From Rhodocyclus purpureus (GTDB lineage: Bacteria; Pseudomonadota; Gammaproteobacteria; Burkholderiales; Rhodocyclaceae): a DNA stretch of 63,766 nucleotides. Shown piece after piece: positions 8,404 through 17,905 of this stretch. Each line of letters opens with the position of its first letter. Within the stretch, counting starts at the first letter, position 1. The position numbers and the translations under genes were made by a program. The stretch is taken from NCBI RefSeq assembly GCF_016653115.1, contig NZ_NHRX01000069.1, positions 1 through 63,766 of the forward strand, given 5' to 3'. The notes under the pieces are model-generated. The model was not told the DNA's origin, did no database searches, and was given only the letters and a program-made list of their open reading frames with translations.

Positions 8404-8645
8404 GCGCGTCCGGCGCGGGCTCGGGGGCGATGTCCTGCCCCCTGCGCTGGTCTTGCTCCACGGCCGTCTTCCGAATATGATTTTTGCTTATGCCGTGGAC
8501 GGCACCGCGCCGCTGTGACAACCCCGCCGGGTCGGTGCTGCAGTAAAATCATGCAAGTGCCGTTGGTCGCGGCGCATTTTTTTATCGAGAGGCTGCCCAT
8601 GATCGGCCTGCAGGCCAAGGCCCGAGCGCAGGGCTGGAACTGTTC

Positions 8646-11609
8646 ATGAAAAGCAGATCTGCGGACGGCGCCCACGAGAGCGGCGCGCAGCGGGGCGGCT
8701 TCGACGGGTATCTGGTGTGCATCGGTGCTTCGGCCGGCGGGCTCGACGCGCTGGAGCGCTTCTTCAAGGCGTGCCCGAGCAATACGGGCGCGGCCATCGT
8801 CGTCATCCAGCACCTGTCGCCCGACCACAAGAGCATCATGAACAACCTGCTCGCGCGGCATACCGAGATGCCCGTGATCATGGTCGAGGACGAGATGCCG
8901 ATCGAGGCCAATCACGTCTATCTGATCCCGCCGGGGGCGATCATGCGTGTCAGCCAGGGCCACCTGCACCTGACGCCGAAGAACCCGCGCGGCCTGACCT
9001 TGCCGATCGACATCTTCTTCGCCTCGCTGGCCGAGGTCTATGGTCCGCGCGCGGTCGCCGTGATCCTCTCCGGCACCGGCACCGACGGCACGCGTGGCGC
9101 CGGGGCGGTCAATTCGAGCGGCGGCTTCGTCATGGTGCAGGATCCGGAGAGCGCCAAGTTCGACGGCATGCCGCGCAGTGCGATCGCCACCGGCATCTTC
9201 GACGCGATCCTCGCGCCCGAGGACATGCCGGCGCGGCTGGTCGCGCACATCCACAAGCTGCCGGTGGCAAAGCCGGTCAGTGAGGTGCGCATCGTTCCGC
9301 ACGCGAAGATGAACTCTGCCGAGGTGCTGGCGGCGATCCAGCAGTTGCTCAACCACGCCAGCGGCATCGATTTCAGCGACTACAAGCCGGCCACCGTGTT
9401 GCGCCGCATCGAGCGGCGCATGCAGGTGCAGCACACGCCGGAAATGCACCAGTACCTCGATCTTCTGGAAAACGAGCGCAACGAGTTGCTCACCCTGCGC
9501 CGCGACATGCTGATTTCGGTGACCAGCTTCTTCCGCGACCCGGACACTTTCGAACTTCTGTTCGAGAAGGTCATCTCGCCGATGGTCGCCGAGGCACCCA
9601 CCGGAACGACCCTGCGCGTCTGGAGTGCCGGCGTTGCCACCGGCGAGGAGGCGTATTCGCTGGCGATGCTGTTCATCGAGGCCTGCGAGCGCCACCGCCG
9701 CTGGCCCAACCTGAAGGTGTTTGCGACCGACGTCGACCAGGCCTGCATCGAGACCGCCGGCATCGGCCAGTATCCCGAATCGACCGCCGCCGAATTGTCG
9801 CCGGAGCGGCTGGAGCGCTTCTTCGTCAAGAAGGGCAACTACTTCGTCGTCAAGAACGAACTGCGGCAGTGCATCGTCTTCGCGCGCCACAACCTGCTCT
9901 CCGACCCGCCCTTCACCAAGATGGACCTGGTGGTTTGTCGCAATACGTTGATTTATTTCAAGTCCGGCGCGCAGGAACGTGCACTGCGCTCGCTGCAGTA
10001 CGCGGTGCGCGAGGGCGGAGCGCTGCTGCTCGGCCCGAGCGAGTCGCTGGCCTCGGTCAGCGACGGCTTGCAGATCGTCAGCGCCAAGCACAAGCTGTTC
10101 CGCCGCACCGGTGCGAGTTCGCTGCCGCTGCTCGACCGGCGCGGGAGCACGACGCGCCCGCTGTCGGCACCGGTCGCGCTGGCCTGTGGCAGCGGCCGCC
10201 GCCTCGCTGCCGAGCGCAACAACATCGCCGACATCGGCATCGCCGCCTTGCTCGCGCGCTATGCGCCGGCGGCGGTGGTGGTCAACGCCGCGCACGAGGT
10301 GGTGCATCTGTACGGCGAGGTGAGCAGCTACTTCCAGCCGCGCGAGGGGGTCGCCAGCCTCGAACTGAACCGGCTCCTGCCCGACAACCTGGTGCCGGTG
10401 GCCTCGGCGCTGCTCTACAAGGTGGCGCGCGACGAGTGCGAGCTCGTCTCCGACACGATCGAGGTGAAACTCGCCAACGGCGAGCGCCGCCATGTCCGCC
10501 TGGCGGCGCAGCCGCTCAGGCACGACGGCGAACGCCTGAGCCTGCTCTGCTTCGAGGGCGCCCCAGGCAAGGGCGGGGCGACGCCGGAACCGGTCGATGT
10601 CGACGCCGAGACCGTCGCCCGCATCTCGGTGCTCGAACGCGAACTCGCGGCGACGCGCGAGAGCCTGCAGGCGACGATCGAGGAACTCGAAACCTCGAAC
10701 GAGGAGTTGCAGGCGACCAACGAGGAGCTGATGGCGTCGAACGAGGAACTGCAGAGCTCGAACGAGGAACTGCAGTCGGTGAACGAGGAAATGAGCACGG
10801 TCAATGCCGAGTTCCAGGAGAAGATGCAGATCCTGAACCGCATCAACGCCGACATCGACAGCATGGCCAAGGCCTCCGGCGTCGCCACCGTGTTCGTCAA
10901 CTCGGACATGCTGATCACCCGCTTCAGCCCCGACGCGATGCAGATCTTCAAGCTGCGCGAGTCGGACATCGGCCGGCGCCTCGACGACATCACCCACCTG
11001 CTCGATTACCCGGGGCTGGTCGGCGACCTCGAGCGGACCCTGCAGACCGAGCGCATGATCGAGCGCGAGGTGAAGACACTGAGCGGCAAGAACGTCTATA
11101 TGGCGCGCATCCTGCCCTACGCGATCCCCTCGACCACGCTGCGTGGCGCGGTCGCCACCTTCATCGACATCTCGGCCTTCCACGACGCGCTGCGCCTGCA
11201 GACGATCATCGACGCGCTGCCCGAGCACATCGCCGTGCTCGACCCGGCCGGCAGGATCGTCCTCGTCAACCTCGCCTGGCGCCGCTTTGCGCAGGCCAAC
11301 GGCGACCCTGACCTGCGCAAGTCGGGGATCGGCGTCAATTATCTCGACGCCTGCAGCAATGTCAGGGCCGGCACCGCCCCCGACTTCGCCAATGCGACCG
11401 CAGCGGCGCAAGGCGTGCGCGGCGTCCTCGACGGCACGCTGCCGAGCTTCTCCCTGCAGTATCCCTGCCATTCCCCGCTCGAGCAGCGCTGGTTCGTGAT
11501 GAACGTGGCGCCGGTGCGCAGCAGCGAAGAGTTCGGCGCCGTAGTCAGCCACGTCAACATCTCCAGCTGGTTCCGCGGGATCGCCGATGAAGACGCCGCA
11601 CGCCGTTAA
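8646..11609 (+). CDS. CheB-CheR fusion protein with coiled coil and PAS domains
   Basis: A 987-residue cytoplasmic signalling protein. Residues about 20-205 are a CheB methylesterase domain with the catalytic Ser in GASAGG, His in IQHLSPDH and Asp in SGTGTDGTRG. Residues about 240-490 are a CheR methyltransferase (SFFRDPDTFE, SAGVATGEEAYSLAM, VVCRNTLIYF). A heptad-rich coiled coil with repeated SNEELQ units follows (about 655-740), then two PAS-like regions. No receiver domain precedes CheB. In the SAM-binding motif the usual Cys is Val. No chemoreceptor, CheA or CheW gene is nearby, so it probably works with the next two kinases, not with a flagellar array. Confidence 0.92.
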   Translation: MKSRSADGAHESGAQRGGFDGYLVCIGASAGGLDALERFFKACPSNTGAAIVVIQHLSPDHKSIMNNLLARHTEMPVIMVEDEMPIEANHVYLIPPGAIMRVSQGHLHLTPKNPRGLTLPIDIFFASLAEVYGPRAVAVILSGTGTDGTRGAGAVNSSGGFVMVQDPESAKFDGMPRSAIATGIFDAILAPEDMPARLVAHIHKLPVAKPVSEVRIVPHAKMNSAEVLAAIQQLLNHASGIDFSDYKPATVLRRIERRMQVQHTPEMHQYLDLLENERNELLTLRRDMLISVTSFFRDPDTFELLFEKVISPMVAEAPTGTTLRVWSAGVATGEEAYSLAMLFIEACERHRRWPNLKVFATDVDQACIETAGIGQYPESTAAELSPERLERFFVKKGNYFVVKNELRQCIVFARHNLLSDPPFTKMDLVVCRNTLIYFKSGAQERALRSLQYAVREGGALLLGPSESLASVSDGLQIVSAKHKLFRRTGASSLPLLDRRGSTTRPLSAPVALACGSGRRLAAERNNIADIGIAALLARYAPAAVVVNAAHEVVHLYGEVSSYFQPREGVASLELNRLLPDNLVPVASALLYKVARDECELVSDTIEVKLANGERRHVRLAAQPLRHDGERLSLLCFEGAPGKGGATPEPVDVDAETVARISVLERELAATRESLQATIEELETSNEELQATNEELMASNEELQSSNEELQSVNEEMSTVNAEFQEKMQILNRINADIDSMAKASGVATVFVNSDMLITRFSPDAMQIFKLRESDIGRRLDDITHLLDYPGLVGDLERTLQTERMIEREVKTLSGKNVYMARILPYAIPSTTLRGAVATFIDISAFHDALRLQTIIDALPEHIAVLDPAGRIVLVNLAWRRFAQANGDPDLRKSGIGVNYLDACSNVRAGTAPDFANATAAAQGVRGVLDGTLPSFSLQYPCHSPLEQRWFVMNVAPVRSSEEFGAVVSHVNISSWFRGIADEDAARR

Positions 11610-13245
11610 TATCGACGAGTTGCGCCAGCGCGCCGAACGCGCGGTGCGCGCGGCCAGGGACGAGGTGTCTGCGTTCGCCGGCGACGACGCGCAGCACCTG
11701 CTCGAGGAGTTGCGCGTCTACCAGGCCGAACTGGAGATCCAGAACCACGAGCTGGTCGCCAGCCAGGAGCAGCTGTCGCTGGCGCTCGACAAGTACCGTT
11801 CGCTGTTCGTCAACCTGCCGCTGCCGGCGCTGCTGGTCGATCATCAGGGCTTCATCGTCGAGGCCAACCGCGCCGCGCAGGACTTCCTCAAGCTGCGCGG
11901 CAGCAGTCTGCAGCAGCGCTACTCGATCGCCCAGTTCCTGCTCGGTGGCGAGCGTTTCCGCCTGATCGAAGCGCTGCGCGACCGGCTGCAGCGTGAGCCG
12001 ATCGTCATCCAGCGCGCGCTGATCAAGGGCGCGACCGGCGCGCTGCCCTGCGACATCCAGATCATCCACCTGCAGCAGGAGGCGGCGCCATCGGCGCATT
12101 CGCTGCTGCTCCTGGTCGACAAGTCGCTCGAACTCGCCTTGAGCGAGCAGGCCGTCGAGCTCAAGCGGGCCACGCAGGCGGCCGAGACCGCCAACGCCGC
12201 CAAGGGCGCTTTCCTCGCCAACATGAGCCACGAGGTGCGCACGCCGATGAACGCGGTCGTCGGCCTCTCCAGCGTGTTGCTCGAGTCGGCGCTGAGTGCG
12301 CAGCAGAGGGACTTCGTCGGCAAGATCCACCGCGCCGGCGAGACGCTGCTCGAACTGCTCAACGACATCCTCGACTTCGCGAAGCTCGAGTCCGGTTACC
12401 TGCGCATCGAGGCGGTGCCCCTGCGCATCGCCGACCTGGTCGCCAAGTCGATGGCGCTGTTCGGCCTGCAGGCCGAGTTGAAGCAGCTCACGCTCTCCTG
12501 CGAACTGGCGCCGGGCTTGCCGCCGGTCGTGCTCGGCGACCCGCTGCGGCTGCTGCAGGTGCTCAACAACCTGCTCGGCAACGCGGTGAAATTCACCGAG
12601 CAGGGCAGTGTCTTCGTGCGCGTCGATCTTGCCGACGACGGCGGGTGCTGCGGCGGCGAAGAGGTCCGGCTCAGGTTTTCGGTGAGCGACACGGGCATCG
12701 GTCTGTCGCCCGAGCAGTGCGCGGGACTGTTCGCGCCTTTCCATCAGGGGGATGCGTCGATCACGCGCCGCTACGGCGGCACCGGGCTCGGTCTCAGCAT
12801 CAGCAAGCGGCTGGTCGAGCTGATGGGCGGTGAGATCTCGGTCGACAGCACGCCGGGGCAGGGCAGCACCTTCTCCTTCACTGCCTGCGTGCACCGGCTC
12901 GACGGCGCCGACGAACGCGCGGCCGGCGGCCTTCCCGTCCTCGCGACACCCGCGCTCCCCCCCGACCCCGCTGCCGACCCAGGATACGGCGCGGATCCCA
13001 CCGCCCCGGCCGATCGCGAGCTCGATTGCGCGGCGCTTGCCTCGGCCGTGAACCGGCTCGACTCCCTGCTCGCCGGCGGCCACATCCGCGCGCGGCAGTG
13101 CGGCGCCGAGGTCGACGCACTGCTCGCGGGCTCTTCCTGGCACCACGACTGGGCACCGATCCAGCGCGCGATCGCCCATTTCGACTTCGAGCAGGCGCGC
13201 GAGCAGTTGCGCGGGTTCGTGGCCACCCGTTTGCCGCCGTGCTGA
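11587..13245 (+). CDS. PAS-domain sensor histidine kinase
   Basis: A 552-residue soluble kinase that overlaps the CheB-CheR gene by 23 bp. An N-terminal helical region is followed by a PAS domain (about 75-180), a HisKA domain with the phosphoacceptor His215 in MSHEVRTPMN, and an HATPase_c domain (about 325-445) with NLLGNAVKFT, DTGIGL and GGTGLGLSISKRL. No receiver domain follows. The last 75 residues form a helical module also found at the end of the next gene. There is no membrane segment, so the signal is cytoplasmic or arrives from the fusion protein. Confidence 0.92.
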   Translation: MKTPHAVNIDELRQRAERAVRAARDEVSAFAGDDAQHLLEELRVYQAELEIQNHELVASQEQLSLALDKYRSLFVNLPLPALLVDHQGFIVEANRAAQDFLKLRGSSLQQRYSIAQFLLGGERFRLIEALRDRLQREPIVIQRALIKGATGALPCDIQIIHLQQEAAPSAHSLLLLVDKSLELALSEQAVELKRATQAAETANAAKGAFLANMSHEVRTPMNAVVGLSSVLLESALSAQQRDFVGKIHRAGETLLELLNDILDFAKLESGYLRIEAVPLRIADLVAKSMALFGLQAELKQLTLSCELAPGLPPVVLGDPLRLLQVLNNLLGNAVKFTEQGSVFVRVDLADDGGCCGGEEVRLRFSVSDTGIGLSPEQCAGLFAPFHQGDASITRRYGGTGLGLSISKRLVELMGGEISVDSTPGQGSTFSFTACVHRLDGADERAAGGLPVLATPALPPDPAADPGYGADPTAPADRELDCAALASAVNRLDSLLAGGHIRARQCGAEVDALLAGSSWHHDWAPIQRAIAHFDFEQAREQLRGFVATRLPPC

Positions 13246-13253
13246 GGGTCACC

Positions 13254-14727
13254 ATGGGCGCTTCCCCGTCTCATCTGCTGATCGTCGACGATGCGCCGGC
13301 CAACATCGAGGTGCTGATCGCCATCCTCGAGGACGATTACGGGCTGTCGGCGGCGACTTCGGGCCGCCAGGCGCTGGCCTTGCTGCAGGGCGGCCTGCGT
13401 CCCGACCTGATCCTGCTCGACGCGATGATGCCCGACATGGACGGCTACGAGCTGTGCGCCGCGCTCGGGCGCGACGCCGAGACGAGTGGAATTCCGGTGA
13501 TCTTCGTCACTGCCAAGACCGACGGCGACAGCGAGACACGCGCACTGGCCGGCGGCGCCGTCGATTTCATCCACAAGCCGGTCAATCCGGCGGTGGTGCG
13601 CGCGCGCGTCGCGCTGCAACTCGAGCTGGCGCGCTACCGCCACGATCTGGAGGCGCAGGTGCTGGCGCGCACGCGCGAGCTGGCGGCAGCGCGCGACCAG
13701 GCCGAAAGCGCCAATCGCGCGAAGTCCGCTTTCCTCGCCAGCGTCAGCCACGAGCTGCGCACGCCGATGAACCACATCATCGGCTACACGCACCTGCTGG
13801 CGCGCGAGGTCCATGACGCGCACGGCCGCGAACTGCTGGAGAAGACGGCCGAGGCGTCCACCAAGCTCCTGCGCCTGATCAACGACGTCATCGATTTCGC
13901 CGGCAGCGAGGGTGGCCGCATCGGGATCGAAAGCGTCGATTTCGACCTGATCACGCTGCTCGACCACGCCGAGGGTGAAATCCGCAACCTGGCGGCAGGC
14001 AAGGGCATCCAGATCCAGCGTTACCTGGACCCGGCGCTGCCGCGGGGCTGGCGCGGCGACCCGGTGCGGCTCGAGCAGATCCTGCGCCAGTTGCTCGACA
14101 ACGCGGTCAAGTTCTCCGCTGGCGGGCGCATCGCGCTGCGCGTCCTGCAAGTCGCGCGGCAGCGCCGGCAGGCGACGCTGCGCTTCGAGGTCGAGGACCA
14201 GGGCTGCGGCATTGCTCCCGAACTGCAGGCGCGGCTGTTCGCGCGCTTCAGCCAGGGCGATTCCTCGACGCGGCGCGCCAACGACGGCATCGGCCTCGGT
14301 CTGGCGCTGGCCAAGCGCCTGCTCGACCTGATGGGCGGCGAGATCGGCCTCGACAGCACCCCGGGGCGTGGGCAGCACCTTCTGGTTCAGCGTGCCGCTG
14401 CCGCTTTCTCGGGCCGCCTCTGTCCCGCAGGCGGCGCAGAGGTCCAGCACCGCGGCAAGCACGGCCGCCAGGCGTGCGCTCGATTGGGCAGCGGTCGGCG
14501 CGGCGGTCAGCGAGCTGGCGCCGCTCCTGGCGGCGAACGATTTCGCGGTCGAGTCGCGCTGGCGCGAACAGCGCGGCCTGCTGGCGCCGCTCCTCGGCGA
14601 GCGCATGTCCGAGTTGCAGCAGGCGATCGAGGCCTTCGAGCACGAGCTGGCGCTCGACCTGCTGCTGCAGTCGGTCGTCGCCTGCCCGGAACTGGCGGCC
14701 TTCGCCCCAGCTTCCCCGATCGGCTGA
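13254..14727 (+). CDS. Receiver-histidine kinase (REC-HisKA-HATPase), frameshifted near the end
   Basis: Begins with a receiver domain (residues 1-125, phosphoacceptor Asp56 in [11 protein letters not shown], Lys in HKPV), then HisKA with His166 in [10 protein letters not shown] and an HATPase_c domain ([24 protein letters not shown]). The frame breaks in the GGG at 14370-14372: with one G fewer, PGRG runs on into [11 protein letters not shown] and ends at 14727 with the same helical tail as the preceding kinase. As read, the frame instead continues to 14816 in a nonsense tail overlapping accA. A sequencing or assembly error is as likely as a true mutation. The catalytic core precedes the break. 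Confidence 0.82.
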
Positions 14728-14812
14728 GCGGCGGCCCGCCCGCAGCGGGAGAAAGGGTGGACCAGGATTCTGGGTTAAAATGTGCGCCCTCTTGCCGATC
14801 GGGCCGCGCCAG

Positions 14813-15781
<969 letters not shown>

Positions 15782-17211
15782 GCCCGTGCCCTCCCCGGGC
15801 CCGAGTGGCCCGGGAGACGCGGACCCGGGGACGACGGCGTCCGCCACACTGTTCAAGCACCTCACGCAGTTCCTGGCCACGCGCCTGCGCCCGGGCGATC
15901 GGCTCGGCGTCGCCTTTTCCGGCGGACGCGATTCGCTGGTCCTGCTCGACGCCCTGCATTGCCTGGCGCGCGGCCAGACTGCTGCAGGCGAGCTGCCACG
16001 CTTCGTCCTTTCCGCCGTGCACGTCAACCACGGGCTGAGCGCCAACGCCGCTGACTGGGCGCGCTTCTGCGCGGCGTTCTGCGCCGAACGCGAGCTGCCG
16101 CTCGAGATCGTCGAACTCGGTCCGATCGACGCCGCCGGCGAAGGCCTGGAAGCGGCGGCGCGCCGCCTGCGTTACGCGGCCTTCGCGCGCTGCCGGACCG
16201 ACTGGCTGGCGCTGGCGCATCATCGCGACGACCAGGCGGAGACGCTGCTCATGCGCCTGCTGCGCGGGAGCGGTGTCGCCGGTGCCGCCGGCATCCCGGT
16301 CGAGCGCGCGCTCGCCGCGCAGGCGCCCGGCGCGCCACGGCTGATCCGCCCCCTGCTCGACCTGCCGCGTGCGCTGCTCACCGACTACGCCGCGCAGCAC
16401 GGGCTCGCCTGGGTCGAGGACGAGAGCAACGCCGACTGTCGTCATCGCCGCAATTTCCTGCGCCAGCGCATCCTGCCACAGCTGGCGACCGTTTTCCCCG
16501 GCGCCGACGCCGCGCTGGCACGCGCCGCCGGCCACTTCGCCGAAGCGCGCCAGCTGCTCGACGAGCTCGCGCTGATCGACCGCGAGCGACTGGCGCCGGC
16601 CGGCGGCGCGCTGCCGCTCGCCGCGTTCAACGCGCTGCCGGCGCCGCGCGCGCGCAACCTGCTGCGCCACGAACTGCAGGCCTGCGGCTTGCCGGCGCCG
16701 GATACGCGCTGGCTGGAAGAGGCGCGGCGGCAGCTGGCGTGCGCGTCTCCCGAAACCTGCGTCGAGCTGTCTGGCGCTGCGCTGCGCGTCTTTCGCGGTT
16801 TTCTGCACCTGCTGCCGGCGCGGCCCGAGCCGCCGCTGCGGCTGGCGTGGCCCGAAAGCCTCGGCACGGCGGCGACGCTCGACTGGGGCGGCGAGCCGCT
16901 CTCCATCCGCGCGGCGGTCGGCGCCGGCATCAGCCGCGCGCGCCTCCTCGCCGGCGAGGTCTGCTTCACGCGGCGGCAGGGCGGCGAGCGGCTGCAGCCC
17001 GACCCGCGCCGGCCACGGCGCAGCCTGAAGAAGCTCCTGCAGGAGCGCGGGCTGCCACCCTGGCAGCGCGAACACCTGCCGCTCCTGTGGAGCGGCGAGC
17101 AGCTCGCCTGGGTGGGCGGCGTCGGCGTCGATGCCGCCTTCGCCTGCGCCGACGGCGAGCCGGGCTTCGTGCTCGACTTCGTCCCGGCCTAGCGCGGGCC
17201 CTTCAGGTCCA

Positions 17212-17293
17212 ATTCGGTCCTTCCGGCCTTCCCTCGGCAAGCCGCGGCGCTTGCGGGGGGAGCGTTTCCGGGGTGGCGGCGGCAGCCGCGAAT
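17212..17293. repeat. Paired REP element (BIME), degenerate copy
   Basis: A reverse-oriented type-A REP (starts ATTCGGTCCTTCCGGCC at 17212) is followed by a type-B REP (GTGGCGGCGGCAGCCGCGAA, ending about 17292), with a spacer that contains GGGAGCGTTTCC. It matches the three other pairs at 55.0, 55.6 and 58.6 kb in order and orientation. It lies in the convergent gap between tilS and dctR and may serve as a transcript end for both. Confidence 0.6.
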
Positions 17294-17299
17294 CGTCGT

Positions 17300-17905
17300 T
17301 CAGTTTTCGTCAGCAGCGGCGAGCAGCTGCGCCAGCTCGACGGCGGTCTTGACGCCCATCTTCTCGAACAGCCGCGCGCGATGCACTTCGACCGTGCGCA
17401 TGCTGATGTTCAGTTCGTCGGCGATCACCTTGTTGTACTTGCCGGCGAGGACGAGTTCCATGACCTGGCGTTCGCGCAGCGTCAGCCGCGCGAGCAGGGC
17501 CTGCTTTGACTCGCCCGACCCGGCAGCGGCGCGCCGTCGCGCGTCGACCTCGAGCGCGGCGATGATGCGGTCCACGAGTTCGTTGTCGTTGAACGGCTTT
17601 TCGACGAAGTCGAAGGCGCCCTGCTTGATCGCGGCGACGGCCATCGGCACGTCGCCATGGCCGGTGAGGAAGATCACCGGCAGGCGGTTGCCGCGCTGGC
17701 GCAGTTCCTGGAACAGTTCTGCACCGCTCATGCCGGCCATGCGGATGTCGAGCACGATGCAGCCGCCGATGTCGCTGCTCCATCTGGCGAGGAATTCTTC
17801 GGCGCTGGCACAGGCGGTGCAGGCGACGCCGCGCGAGGCGAGCAGCCAGGCGAGCGCATCGCGGATCGCTTCGTCGTCGTCGATCAGCCAGGCGCGTGCG
17901 CTCAT
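17300..17905 (-). CDS. dctR: Response regulator, FixJ/LuxR type (DctR-like)
   Basis: A 201-residue regulator: receiver domain (1-120; acidic pocket Asp9-11, phosphoacceptor Asp53 in IVLDIRM, Lys in VEKPF) and a C-terminal LuxR-type helix-turn-helix (LTLRERQVMELVLAGKYNKV, then NISMRTVEVHRARLFEKM). It overlaps dctS by 4 bp (ATGA). The pair diverges from dctPQM, as for DctSR of Rhodobacter capsulatus, which activates the TRAP C4-dicarboxylate transporter. The assignment rests on family and context; other FixJ-like regulators share the domain plan. Confidence 0.85.
   Translation of the reverse strand: MSARAWLIDDDEAIRDALAWLLASRGVACTACASAEEFLARWSSDIGGCIVLDIRMAGMSGAELFQELRQRGNRLPVIFLTGHGDVPMAVAAIKQGAFDFVEKPFNDNELVDRIIAALEVDARRRAAAGSGESKQALLARLTLRERQVMELVLAGKYNKVIADELNISMRTVEVHRARLFEKMGVKTAVELAQLLAAADEN

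Noticed and set aside
8397-11552. A 1051-codon open frame antisense to the CheB-CheR gene, and similar long antisense frames across the window
   Set aside because: In such GC-rich DNA the reverse frame of a real gene often stays open. The translation is low-complexity (Arg, His, Asp, Gln-rich) and has no domain, while the plus strand encodes a clear protein.
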